The notes under the pieces: model-generated | What the model was told of the DNA's origin: nothing | Database searches by the model: none | Seen by the model: only the letters and a program-made list of their open reading frames with translations | Shown: positions 42,948 to 51,349 of the stretch, one piece after another | Numbering within the stretch: the stretch's first letter is position 1 | How the letters are laid out: the number at the start of each line of letters is the position of its first letter | Translations under genes and position numbers: made by a program | NCBI GenBank assembly: GCA_963728985.1 | Contig: CAVSME010000003.1 | Location: forward strand, 496,001 to 560,000 | DNA: 64,000 nucleotides | Source of the DNA: DASXAI01 sp963728985 | GTDB lineage: Bacteria; Actinomycetota; Acidimicrobiia; Acidimicrobiales; Ilumatobacteraceae | Direction: 5' to 3'

Positions 42948-43916
42948 TCAGAAGCCCGCCTGCTTGTCGACCACGCCGATCAACTCCTCGTTGCGGCGGT
43001 AGCGCCGGAGGTTCTCGCAGAAGCGCTCCAGGTTGCGGCGGGCCCGGTGCTGGCTGGCGCCGGCGGTGTGGGGAGTCATCACCACGTTGGCGAAGGACCA
43101 CAGCGGATGATCGGCCGAGAGCGGTTCGCCGTCCACCACGTCCAGGGCGGCACCGCCGAGGCGGCCCGACTCGAGGGCGCGCACGAGGGCCTCGCCGTCG
43201 ACCACCTCGCCGCGGGTGACGTTGACGAGGATGGCGCCGGGCTTCATCGCTGCGAAGGCGGCGTCGTCGAACAGGTGGGCGGTGGCATCCGTGAGCGGGC
43301 AGCAGATCGCCACCACGTCCGAGGCGGCGAGGAGGTCAGCCAGCCGCGAGGTGGGCCACACCTCGGCGACGCCGTCGCTGCCGGCGACGGGCATCTCGTC
43401 CACCGCCAGGCACCCCATCCCGAAGGCGACGGCCCGCCGGGCCATCGCCCGGCCGGTGCCCCCGAACCCCACGATGCCCATGACGAGGCCCTCGAGCTCG
43501 AGCTCCTCACGCCGCATCGCTTCCCGGTGCTCCCACGCCGCCGGACCGAGGCGGATGGCCGGCGCGATGTGCCGGGTGAGGGCGAGGAGCAGCCCGAAGC
43601 CGGTGTCGGCGAGGTGCCCGCCCACGAGACCCTTCTCACCGGTGAGCAGCACGTCACTGTCCTGGAACTCCGGGTACATGAACCCGTCCACCCCCGACGC
43701 GGTGGCGTGCACCCATCTCAGCGCCGGCGATGCAGCAAACAGCTTGGGCGGCAGGAACCCGAGCAGGACGTCGCAACCGGCCATGGGGGCGAACGCCTCC
43801 CGCACGCCGTCCACGACGGTCACCGTGGCGTCGGGACCGGCGGCCTCCTGGATGTTGGCGACGTCGGCCTCACTCACGTCGGGCAGGGTCAGGCCCTTCA
43901 TCACGAGAATGTCCAC
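42948..43916 (-). CDS. D-isomer-specific 2-hydroxyacid dehydrogenase family protein
   Basis: A 322-residue NAD(P)-dependent dehydrogenase. The nucleotide loop is GIVGFGGTGRAMA, the substrate Arg is in NVTRGEVVDGEAL, and the catalytic His is in MTPHTAGAS. The Glu of the triad lies in DVVDGEPL. The GTG at 43916 follows GGGGAGG. It likely interconverts a 2-oxoacid and D-2-hydroxyacid. It is divergent from the isopropylmalate-dehydrogenase-like gene. Confidence 0.9.
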   Translation of the reverse strand: MDILVMKGLTLPDVSEADVANIQEAAGPDATVTVVDGVREAFAPMAGCDVLLGFLPPKLFAASPALRWVHATASGVDGFMYPEFQDSDVLLTGEKGLVGGHLADTGFGLLLALTRHIAPAIRLGPAAWEHREAMRREELELEGLVMGIVGFGGTGRAMARRAVAFGMGCLAVDEMPVAGSDGVAEVWPTSRLADLLAASDVVAICCPLTDATAHLFDDAAFAAMKPGAILVNVTRGEVVDGEALVRALESGRLGGAALDVVDGEPLSADHPLWSFANVVMTPHTAGASQHRARRNLERFCENLRRYRRNEELIGVVDKQAGF

Positions 43917-43944
43917 GGCAATGCCTCCCCCACGGAGCGGGTCG

Positions 43945-43975
43945 TTGCTCGTGGACCTTATGCCGCAACTACGGT
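43945..43975 (+). promoter_or_regulatory. Possible promoter upstream of the 3-isopropylmalate-dehydrogenase-like gene
   Basis: TTGCTC (43945-43950) and TACGGT (43970-43975) are spaced by 19 bases, one more than ideal, and TACGGT fits TANNNT. The leader to the ATG at 44026 would be about 45 bases and contains GCGGAGGAT as ribosome site. Confidence 0.3.
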
Positions 43976-44025
43976 GCAGGGCCCGAGCGGCCGGCACGGG
44001 TCGCCGCCCCTGCGGAGGATGCAAC

Positions 44026-45087
44026 ATGAGCCGACCAGTGGTGGCCGTGATCCCGGGCGACGACGCCGCCCCCGAAGCCATGGCCGCGACCATGGCAGTG
44101 CTGCGCCGTCTCGATCCGCCGGTCGATTGGGACGAGCTGCCTCCTGGCGCCGAGCTCGCACACCTCGACGCGGTCGAGCGCGAGGCGATGGTGCGCGAGC
44201 GCATCGACGCCGCCGACACGGTCCTGTTCGGTTCGACCAACGGGACGACGCCCGGCGTGGAGTACATGCGCTGGGGCCGGAGGACGTACGCGAACGTGCG
44301 CCCCGTGCGGTGGCGGCCCGGGTACCGGTCCCCGCTGGCCCATCCCGAGGGGATCGACTACGTCATCGTGCGCGAGAACCTCGAGGACGCCTACGTCGGC
44401 GTGATGGGCGACGTGGCCGCCCTCCGCGCCGCCGGCCTCGTCGGCCCGCGGGCGCGGCCGATCCACGAGGGCGAAGGGCGGTTCGCGGCCAAGGTGATCA
44501 CCCGCGCCGGCACGGAGCAGGTGGCACGGCACACGTTCGAGTTGGCGACGCGGCGGCGCGCCAGCGGTCACCCCGGCAAGGTCACGGTGTCGGCCAAGAC
44601 CAACATGCTCCCTATGACCGACCGGTGGTTCTGCGAGATCGTGGCCGAGGTCGGGCAGGCGTACCCGGACATCACGCTCGAGCGCTACATCGTGGACGAC
44701 ATGGCCCACCGCCTCGTCCTGCGGCCCCATGAGCTGGACGTGGTGCTCCTCCCGAACCTCTACGGCGACGTCCTGAGCGACGAGGGCGCCGCCACCATCG
44801 GCGGGCTCGGCCTGGCCCCGTCGGGCTGCTACGGCGACGACTTCGCCTACTTCGAGTCGGCCCACGGGACGGCTCCCGACATCGCCGGGCGCGACCTCAT
44901 CAACCCGACGGCCACCCTGCTGAGCGCCGCCCTGCTGCTCGACCACCTCGGCTTGGACGCCGCCGCTGCTCGTCTCGACGAGGCCATCTCGACCGTCTAC
45001 GCCGAGGGCGAGGTCCTCCCCGTCGATCAAGGGGGCACGGCGGGAACGACCGAGTTCGCCCAGGCCGTGGCCGACGCGCTCGGCTGA
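44026..45087 (+). CDS. Isocitrate/isopropylmalate dehydrogenase family protein
   Basis: A 353-residue beta-decarboxylating dehydrogenase. It has VRENLEDAYVGV, AKTNMLPMTDRWF with the catalytic Lys, LLPNLYGDVLSDEGAATIGGLGLAPS, and ESAHGTAPDIAG. The usual N-terminal GDGIGPE reads GDDAAPE here, a change in the substrate/NAD-side loop. The family includes isopropylmalate, isocitrate and tartrate dehydrogenases, and this variant may act on a catabolic 2-hydroxyacid. It does not sit with leucine genes. The ATG at 44026 follows GCGGAGGAT. Confidence 0.85.
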   Translation: MSRPVVAVIPGDDAAPEAMAATMAVLRRLDPPVDWDELPPGAELAHLDAVEREAMVRERIDAADTVLFGSTNGTTPGVEYMRWGRRTYANVRPVRWRPGYRSPLAHPEGIDYVIVRENLEDAYVGVMGDVAALRAAGLVGPRARPIHEGEGRFAAKVITRAGTEQVARHTFELATRRRASGHPGKVTVSAKTNMLPMTDRWFCEIVAEVGQAYPDITLERYIVDDMAHRLVLRPHELDVVLLPNLYGDVLSDEGAATIGGLGLAPSGCYGDDFAYFESAHGTAPDIAGRDLINPTATLLSAALLLDHLGLDAAAARLDEAISTVYAEGEVLPVDQGGTAGTTEFAQAVADALG

Positions 45088-45127
45088 CGGCGCCGCTGCG
45101 TTTACAGCAGGCGGCGACAGGGAGAGA

Positions 45128-46270
45128 ATGTCGGTGATGCGCTACTTCTCGTGTGACTCCCACGTGGTCGAGGCGAGAGAGGTGTTCGAGGGGCTGGAAG
45201 GCCGTTTCGGCAACCGGGCCCCGCGGATCGAACACGACTGGAAGGGCCGGCCCGGTGACTGGCTCGTCCTCCCGAACTCGTTCCCGATTCCCGTGGGCCG
45301 CCTCGGCATCGCCGGCAACCGGCTCGACGACCCGAAGACGGACGAGCGCATCGCCCGGGGCTACGAAGGCCTCAACCCGGGCGTGCGCGATCCCCACAAG
45401 CGGCTCGACGAGCAGGCGGTCGACGGCATCTGCGGCGAGGTGATGTACCCGTCGCTGAACATGTTCACCTTCGCCATCCCCGATCGTGATGTCGTCTCGG
45501 CCGTGTTCGAGCGCCACAACGACTGGGTGCTCGACTACTGCTCCGTCGCACCGGACCGCCTGCTCGGCATCGGCTGCCTCGGCCTTCCCGACGTGGAGGT
45601 GGCGCTGGCGGAGATGCAGCGCGCCGCCACCCGGGGGGTGCGGGGCTTCGCCATCCCCGCCCACGTCGATCCGGCCCGGCCGTACAACCATCCCGACTAC
45701 GACCCGTTCTGGGCGGCCGCCCAGGACTTCGGCGTGCCCCTCACGATGCACATCTTCACCGGATCGTCACTCGACGGCGGCCTCCCCGCCCACTGGGGAT
45801 CGCCGGGCGGCACCATCAAGGGCTACACGCTGGCCCACGCCACCGTGGTCAACACCATGATCGACCTCATCTGTGGCGGCGTGTGCGAGCGCTTCCCCGG
45901 GCTCCGCTTCATGATCTCCGAGTTCGAGACCGGATGGGCCGGACAGTGCCTGCAACGCCTGGACCACGCCATCTACCGCACGCCGAACTACGCCGTCGAC
46001 TACCTCACGATGAAGCCGTCGGACTACTTCCACCGCAACTTCGGCATCACGTTCGAAGACGACGAGGCCGGCGTGCTCACCCGGCATCTCATCGGCGTCA
46101 ACAACCTCTTCTGGGGCAACGACTACCCGCACCACGACGCCATCTGGCCGCACTCGATGGAGACGCTCGACAAGATCTTCGTTGACGTGCCCGACGACGA
46201 GCGCGAGCGGATGTGCTTCAGCAACACCATCCAGCTCTACGGCATCGACGTCGACGCACTGCCCGCCTAG
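45128..46270 (+). CDS. Amidohydrolase 2-family protein
   Basis: A 380-residue TIM-barrel metal hydrolase or decarboxylase. It starts MSVMRYFSCDSHVVEA (D-x-H in place of the D-x-H-x-H of the copy at 36200) and has GFAIPAHVDPARPYNHPDYDPFW, with a C-terminal NDYPHHDAIWPH. The missing second His at the start is common in this subgroup. The ATG at 45128 is preceded by GGGAG. The stop overlaps the opposing methyltransferase stop in CTAG. Confidence 0.85.
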   Translation: MSVMRYFSCDSHVVEAREVFEGLEGRFGNRAPRIEHDWKGRPGDWLVLPNSFPIPVGRLGIAGNRLDDPKTDERIARGYEGLNPGVRDPHKRLDEQAVDGICGEVMYPSLNMFTFAIPDRDVVSAVFERHNDWVLDYCSVAPDRLLGIGCLGLPDVEVALAEMQRAATRGVRGFAIPAHVDPARPYNHPDYDPFWAAAQDFGVPLTMHIFTGSSLDGGLPAHWGSPGGTIKGYTLAHATVVNTMIDLICGGVCERFPGLRFMISEFETGWAGQCLQRLDHAIYRTPNYAVDYLTMKPSDYFHRNFGITFEDDEAGVLTRHLIGVNNLFWGNDYPHHDAIWPHSMETLDKIFVDVPDDERERMCFSNTIQLYGIDVDALPA

Positions 46271-47469
46271 GCGTCGAGGGTGAAGGCGAGCACCCTGGTG
46301 TCGCCGCCGCCGTGCCACGACGGACTGTAGACGCGGTCTGACTGCAGCTCGACCAGCGAGTTGGACGCAGCGTCGAGGTCGAGGGACGCGCCCGGCGACT
46401 CGACCGTGAGCGTCACTGAACCGACGAGGCCGCCGTCGCACAGCGCCCGGATCGTCTGCGGCTCACCGGGCACGAGCAGTGGATTCGCGACGGACAGCGT
46501 CTGCGGGCCTCGCCCGAGCCGGATCAGGCTGCGGGCCGTCGACCACCGGAAGGGCCGGCCGTTCGGCCCCACCTCGGTGCCGTAGAACCCGTCGAGGAAG
46601 CGGAAGCCCTCCAGCCGCTCGGTGACGGTCCGCGCCAACGGTTCGACACGGGCCAGGGCGCCCGCGTTCTTCGCCGCGAAGAAGAGGTTGATGTTCTGCT
46701 CTCGCGCGATCTCCCAGGACACCTGAGCCACCGAGTCGCAGTCCTGCCGGAAGAGCCCGTTCACCGGGCGGTAGAACTCGACGTACGGAAGGCCGGCGAG
46801 CTCGAGCATCCGCAGAAGCTGATCACGCGTGTACGGCCGCTCGATCGTGTGGTAGCGCGTCATCAGTTCCACGTTGGCTTCGTGCCACGTCGTCCCCTTG
46901 TCGGGAGCGGCGGCCTCGATTACTGCGACGATCCCGTCGTCGGCCAGGTCCACCGCGACGTTGCGCAGCGCGGCCACCGGGTTGAAGAAGTGGTGGAGGG
47001 TCGCGGCGAACAGCGCCACGTCGACGGGCTCGTCGAGATGGAGCGGCTCGGCTTCGATGTCGTGAGCGCGAAGTTCGTACAGGAACGGTTGGCCCACGTG
47101 CGGCGGATACGGGTCGTTCCGCATCCTCGTCTCCGCGATGTCCAGCAGCTCCTGCGAGATGTCGAGACCGATGACCTGATGACCGAGCCGGGCCAGCCAC
47201 TGCACCGTCCACCCTGGTCCACAGCCGACATCGATGATCTTCGCCCTCGACGACAGATCGAGCTTCTTCAAGACGTCGAGGAACTCGAAGGACTCGGTCC
47301 AGAACATCTCGAAGTCCGGCCCACCCATGAACGGCTTGATGAGGTGGTACCGCTCGGCCGAGGGACCGCCATCGGCGACGATCTTTCGGAGGTAGTCGAT
47401 GGCGCCTTGCTTCCAGTCGACACCGGGTGGCAGGTCGATGTTGATCTCGGCCAGGAAGGCGTCTTCCAC
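46267..47469 (-). CDS. SAM-dependent methyltransferase with C-terminal extra domain
   Basis: A 400-residue protein. Residues about 60-200 form a class I methyltransferase: IIDVGCGPGW (motif I, Asp80-Gly86), VIGLDISQELLDIAE and later NVAVDLADDGIVAVIEAA. The last 100 residues form a separate, probably beta-sandwich region (PLLVPGEPQTIRALCDGG, SVTLTVESPGASLDLDA). The substrate is unknown. The start is a GTG at 47469 with GAGG upstream. Its last bases overlap the amidohydrolase (CTAG). Confidence 0.8.
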   Translation of the reverse strand: MEDAFLAEINIDLPPGVDWKQGAIDYLRKIVADGGPSAERYHLIKPFMGGPDFEMFWTESFEFLDVLKKLDLSSRAKIIDVGCGPGWTVQWLARLGHQVIGLDISQELLDIAETRMRNDPYPPHVGQPFLYELRAHDIEAEPLHLDEPVDVALFAATLHHFFNPVAALRNVAVDLADDGIVAVIEAAAPDKGTTWHEANVELMTRYHTIERPYTRDQLLRMLELAGLPYVEFYRPVNGLFRQDCDSVAQVSWEIAREQNINLFFAAKNAGALARVEPLARTVTERLEGFRFLDGFYGTEVGPNGRPFRWSTARSLIRLGRGPQTLSVANPLLVPGEPQTIRALCDGGLVGSVTLTVESPGASLDLDAASNSLVELQSDRVYSPSWHGGGDTRVLAFTLDA

Positions 47470-47516
47470 GACCTCGACCCTAGGTCACCTGTCGAGAAGC
47501 CGGTCGATGCTCAGCA

Positions 47517-48293
47517 TCAGCGTCCCTCCCACCGCGGCGGGCGTCCTTCGGCCGCCGCCCGCCCCCCTTCGGCCGCGTCCGCCGTGGCCGCCGCCACCTT
47601 GCGCATCGTCTCGGCGAAGCGCACCGCCTCCAGCGGGGGCATCCGCCGGGAGCGCATGGCGATCTCCTTCATGGCCCGCTGGGCCAGCGGCGCGCCCGCC
47701 GTCAGCCGGTCGGCCAGCTGCCGGGCCTCGCTCATCAGGTCGTCGTGCGGCACCACCCACCCGGCGAGCCCGATCTCCTTGGCCCGCTGCGCGTCGATGC
47801 GCACGCCGGTCAGGAGCAGCTCCATGGCGTACTGCCACCCGATCCGCTCCGGGAGCCGCAACGAGGCGACGGCGGCGGGACTCCCCAACATGACCTCGGG
47901 AAAGCCGAACTCGGCCCGCTCACTGGCGATGACGAAGTCGCACCACGTCACCAGCGTCAGCCCGTATCCCAGGCAGTAACCGTTCACAGCGGCGATGACC
48001 GGCTTGAAGATCTCCCACCCGCTCTCGAAGGAGTTGAGCGTGGGCTTCTCCCAGAACGTGCCGGCGAAGACCCCGACCGATCCGGCGCCGTCGCGCAGAT
48101 CGGCGCCCGCGCAGAAGGCCCGTCCGCTGCCGGTGACGATGGCGACCCAGGCATCCTCCTCGTCCCGGAAGCGAGCGAAGGCGTCGTTGAGATCGGCCCG
48201 CAGCTCGCCGTTGACGGCGTTCAGCGCCTGCGGGCGGTTGTAGGTGATGGTGGCCACGTGCCCTTCGAGCACATAGCTGACGGTGTCGGCCAT
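47517..48293 (-). CDS. Enoyl-CoA hydratase/isomerase family protein
   Basis: A 258-residue crotonase-fold protein. The oxyanion hole is supplied by AFCAGADLRDG and NGYCLGYGLTLVTWCDFVIASERAEFGFPEV, whose Glu fits the second catalytic acid of hydratases. A C-terminal helical trimerisation region follows. It probably hydrates or isomerises an enoyl-CoA in fatty-acid-like degradation. The ATG at 48293 has no strong ribosome site. It is divergent from an LLM oxidoreductase, 60 bases away. Confidence 0.88.
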   Translation of the reverse strand: MADTVSYVLEGHVATITYNRPQALNAVNGELRADLNDAFARFRDEEDAWVAIVTGSGRAFCAGADLRDGAGSVGVFAGTFWEKPTLNSFESGWEIFKPVIAAVNGYCLGYGLTLVTWCDFVIASERAEFGFPEVMLGSPAAVASLRLPERIGWQYAMELLLTGVRIDAQRAKEIGLAGWVVPHDDLMSEARQLADRLTAGAPLAQRAMKEIAMRSRRMPPLEAVRFAETMRKVAAATADAAEGGRAAAEGRPPRWEGR

Positions 48294-48352
48294 GCCGCGA
48301 GACTTGCACTGCGAACGGCATCGCGCGCGAGCCCACCTGGTAGGAATGCCGC

Positions 48353-49207
48353 GTGGAGCTCGGCGTCTGCGTGCGTGATCGGCCGGCCGATGAGGTGGCC
48401 CGGCTCGGCCGCTTCGCCGAGGCCCATGGCTACCGCCACCTGTTCGTGCCCGACGTGCGAGTGCCTGGCGCGCCGATCATGGCCGGACGTGACGCCTTCG
48501 TCTCCCTCGCCGCCGCCTTCGAGGCGACGACGGAGCTGCGCGCCGGCGTGGGTGTGGCCGCCGTCGTGTTCCACGAGCCCGGCACCCTCGCCCGGACGGC
48601 CGGCTCGCTCAACGAGCAGTCCGGTGGCCGCTTCACGCTGGGCATCGGTGTGTCCCACCGGGAGGCGGCGGGCGCCGCGTACCCGCGATCACCGCTGGCC
48701 GAGATGCATCGGTGGGCCGCCGACATGGACCGGTACTCGCGCGGTGGCGACCTCGGCTTCGGCGCCGGGTTCCCTGTCCTCGTCGGTGCCCTCGGCCCGA
48801 AGATGGTGGCGCTCGGCGCCAGCGAGGCCGACGGCGTGGTCCTCAACTGGCTCACGCCCGAGCACGCCCGCGAGACGGTGGCCCAGGTCAGGTCCAACGC
48901 GGCGGCCGATCGCACGCCCGCGACGGTCCTCTACGTCCGGATGTCGCCGCCCGAGGCGGCCCACGCCGACGCCGTGAACTACGACGCCCTCGACAATTAC
49001 CACCGGCACTTCGTGGCCCAAGGCCTCACCGATCCCGACGCCATCATCGCCGGCGCCTGCCTGCCTGCCGCCGACACGGCCGCTGCCCGTGAGCGGATCG
49101 CGGCGTACGCCGAAGCGGGGATCGACGTGCTGTGCGTGTATCCCCACGGCTTCGACGAGCCCGAGCGGGAGCGAGCGCTGGCGGCGGTGAGCGCCGAGCT
49201 CGTGTGA
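48353..49207 (+). CDS. LLM-class F420-dependent oxidoreductase
   Basis: A 284-residue LLM protein. Characteristic segments are HLFVPDVRVPGAPIMAGRDAFVSLAAAFEATTELRAGVGVAAVVFHEPGTLARTAGSLNEQSGGRFTLGIGVSH, and later VLVGALGPKMVALGASEADGVVLNWLTPE. The length and C-terminus are shorter than in other members here. The GTG at 48353 is the only reasonable start. The cofactor is inferred from family. It is the second of three LLM genes in the window. Confidence 0.82.
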   Translation: MELGVCVRDRPADEVARLGRFAEAHGYRHLFVPDVRVPGAPIMAGRDAFVSLAAAFEATTELRAGVGVAAVVFHEPGTLARTAGSLNEQSGGRFTLGIGVSHREAAGAAYPRSPLAEMHRWAADMDRYSRGGDLGFGAGFPVLVGALGPKMVALGASEADGVVLNWLTPEHARETVAQVRSNAAADRTPATVLYVRMSPPEAAHADAVNYDALDNYHRHFVAQGLTDPDAIIAGACLPAADTAAARERIAAYAEAGIDVLCVYPHGFDEPERERALAAVSAELV

Positions 49208-49273
49208 CTTCTCGGCGCAACGGCTACGTTCGTGCGCCGGATCGGTCACGACCGGGGATACCAGGGGGTCGAC

Positions 49274-49567
49274 GTGAGCATTCTCGTTGTGTTGGAGCTC
49301 GAAGCGGTCGAGGGGAAGGCCGACGCCATGATCGACGTCCTGCGCCGCAACCTCGGCGACACTCGGGCGCGGCCGGGCTGCGAGGGTGTGACCGTCCATC
49401 AAGATCAGGATCGGCCTACCTCGGTCGTCCTCGTGGAGCGCTGGGCGACGAGGGCCGACGACGACGCCTACCGCGCCTGGCGCGCGGGCGAGGGCGCCAT
49501 CAAGGAGATGGCCGGTCTCGTGGCGGCGGCGCCGACGATCAGCTACTACGACGACGTGGACGCCTGA
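49274..49567 (+). CDS. Antibiotic-biosynthesis-monooxygenase (ABM) fold protein
   Basis: A 97-residue ABM-fold protein. It starts VSILVVLELEAVEGKADAMIDVLRRN and has the typical CEGVTVHQDQDRPTSVVLVERWATRADDDAYRAW core. Small ABM proteins act as cofactor-independent oxygenases or dimeric stabilising partners. No Trp or His set is diagnostic. The GTG at 49274 follows CAGGGGG. It ends directly before the opposing cupin stop. Confidence 0.8.
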   Translation: MSILVVLELEAVEGKADAMIDVLRRNLGDTRARPGCEGVTVHQDQDRPTSVVLVERWATRADDDAYRAWRAGEGAIKEMAGLVAAAPTISYYDDVDA

Positions 49568-49918
49568 TCAATCCAGGTGGACGAAGAGGCAGGTGCGGGC
49601 CTCGCCGTTCACGCTGCGGCTGATGTGGCCCTGACCGGTCAGGTCCTCGGCCAGCAGCATCGAGCCGGGGCCCATCACCCGCTTGGTCCCGTCGCCCACT
49701 TCGATCTCGACGGAACCGGTGAGGTTCACCACGAGCTGCCGACGCGGCGCGGTGTGGAAGTCGAGCTGGTAGTCGCCCTCGACGGTACGGAACTGGACGC
49801 CACGACCGGGCCACAGCTCCGAGATCCGGCCGCTCATGCCGAAGTCCTCCAGCGCGACCGTGACGTCCTCGAGGTGCGACTGCCCGTCGGTGCCGGTGAA
49901 GATGCGAACGATGTCCAC
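49568..49918 (-). CDS. Small cupin-like protein
   Basis: A 116-residue beta-rich protein (VQFRTVEGDYQLDFHTAPRRQLVVNLTGSVEIEVGDG, then GPGSMLLAEDLTGQGHISRSV) resembling one-domain cupins that lack the full metal set, with His residues at DFHTA and GQGH. The start is a GTG at 49918. It is convergent with the ABM-fold gene. Function is unknown. Confidence 0.65.
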   Translation of the reverse strand: MDIVRIFTGTDGQSHLEDVTVALEDFGMSGRISELWPGRGVQFRTVEGDYQLDFHTAPRRQLVVNLTGSVEIEVGDGTKRVMGPGSMLLAEDLTGQGHISRSVNGEARTCLFVHLD

Positions 49919-50000
49919 AGCGGCGACCGTATCCGAGCGGTGTGCGGCTGGCGCTCACAGCGGGCAGGGGGCGCCCGCACCGCGTGGGTAAGGTGCGACG

Positions 50001-51293
50001 ATGGCGTCCGTACCGGCGAGCTCGGATGAGCGCCGCACCTACCTGCGTCTGATCGCGTTGGGTGCGGCGATCGGCCTACCCGCCGCGCTGATCGCCGCCT
50101 TGTTCCTGGCGCTGGTGCACCAGTGCGAGCACTGGCTGTGGACCGATCTGCCGGAGTGGCTCGGTGAGGATTCGCCCCCGTGGTACCTCGTGATCGGCCT
50201 TCCCATCGTCGGTGCGGCGGTGGTCTGGGTCGCTCGTCGATTCCTGCCCGGTGATGGCGGGCACTCGCCGGTGAACGGCCTCAGTGTCGCCCCGACCCCG
50301 TGGCACTATGCGCCCGGGGTCGCCCTCGCCGCCCTCGGGACGCTGGCGTTCGGTGCGGTGCTCGGCCCGGAGGCGCCGCTGATCGCCCTGGGCTCCGCCG
50401 TCGGCATGGTGGTCGTGGGGATGGCGCGTCCCGACGAACGGGGCACGGCCGTGCTGGCCACCGCAGGCTCGTTCGCCGCCGTGTCGGCGCTGTTCGGCGG
50501 CCCGCTGGTCGCGGGGATCATGCTGATGGAAGTGGGCGTCGGCCTGGGCGCGGCGCTGATACCGGCCCTGCTGCCCGGTCTCGTCGCCGCGGCCATCGGC
50601 TACGTGCTGTTCGTTGGGTTCGGGAGTTGGGGTGGGCTGGACGTGGCCGGTCTCACCGTTCCCGACCTCCCCGTGTACGAAGGCACCCGCTTGGTCGACC
50701 TGTTGCTGGCCGTCGTCGTCGGTGTACTGGCCGCCCTGCTCTTCCCGCCGATGCGCAAGCTGGCCAAGGCCCTGGCGGCCGCCGGCGTTCGGCGCATGCC
50801 CCTGGTGCTGTTGGCCGGCGGGGCCGCGGTGGGGCTGATCGCCGAGGGGGCCCGCCTGCTCGGAGCCAACTCGCAGAACGTACTGTTCTCCGGCCAGGCA
50901 TCGGTGCCGGCCATCGTGGCGGAGGCGTCTCCCCGGATCGTGTTGATCACGCTCATCGCCAAGGCGCTGGGCTACGGCATCAGCCTGGGCTGCGGCTTTC
51001 GAGGCGGCCCCGTGTTCCCTGCCATCTTCCTCGGCATCTCCATCGCCACCTTCGCGGTCATCTGGTTCGACGCGTCACCGACGTGGGCCGTCGCCATCGG
51101 GACCGCGGCGGGCATGACCGCCGGGAGCAACCTCGTGATCACCGCGCTGCTCTTCGCCCAGTTGCTCGTCGGCATCAACGGCGTCAACACCATTCCGGCC
51201 GCCGTACTTGCTTCTGTCTCGGCATGGCTCACGTCGCAAGTACTCGGTACTGCGCGTCCGAGTCGCGCTGGGCAGTCGCTCGCCGGCACGTAG
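50001..51293 (+). CDS. ClC-family chloride channel or H+/Cl- antiporter
   Basis: A 430-residue membrane protein with about ten helices. It has GPEAPLIALGSAVG in place of the GxEGP motif, GGPLVAGIMLMEVG and GFRGGPVFPAIFLG (the GxFxP region). The first selectivity motif GSGIP is not conserved, GDGGHSP lying in that position, so ion selectivity may differ. The gene is complete, unlike the ClC fragment at 19521, and sequences differ enough that it is not the missing half. The ATG at 50001 follows AAGGTGCG. Confidence 0.85.
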   Translation: MASVPASSDERRTYLRLIALGAAIGLPAALIAALFLALVHQCEHWLWTDLPEWLGEDSPPWYLVIGLPIVGAAVVWVARRFLPGDGGHSPVNGLSVAPTPWHYAPGVALAALGTLAFGAVLGPEAPLIALGSAVGMVVVGMARPDERGTAVLATAGSFAAVSALFGGPLVAGIMLMEVGVGLGAALIPALLPGLVAAAIGYVLFVGFGSWGGLDVAGLTVPDLPVYEGTRLVDLLLAVVVGVLAALLFPPMRKLAKALAAAGVRRMPLVLLAGGAAVGLIAEGARLLGANSQNVLFSGQASVPAIVAEASPRIVLITLIAKALGYGISLGCGFRGGPVFPAIFLGISIATFAVIWFDASPTWAVAIGTAAGMTAGSNLVITALLFAQLLVGINGVNTIPAAVLASVSAWLTSQVLGTARPSRAGQSLAGT

Positions 51294-51349
51294 TCCAATC
51301 CAGGTGCTCGCCGTCCCCGCTTCTGCCGCGCACGAGTCACACTAGGAGC

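Noticed and set aside
50001..51293. The intact ClC gene as the missing half of the ClC fragment at 19521
   Set aside because: It is complete, has its own N-terminus and differs in motifs (GPEAP, no GHGIPE segment), so it is a separate paralogue.
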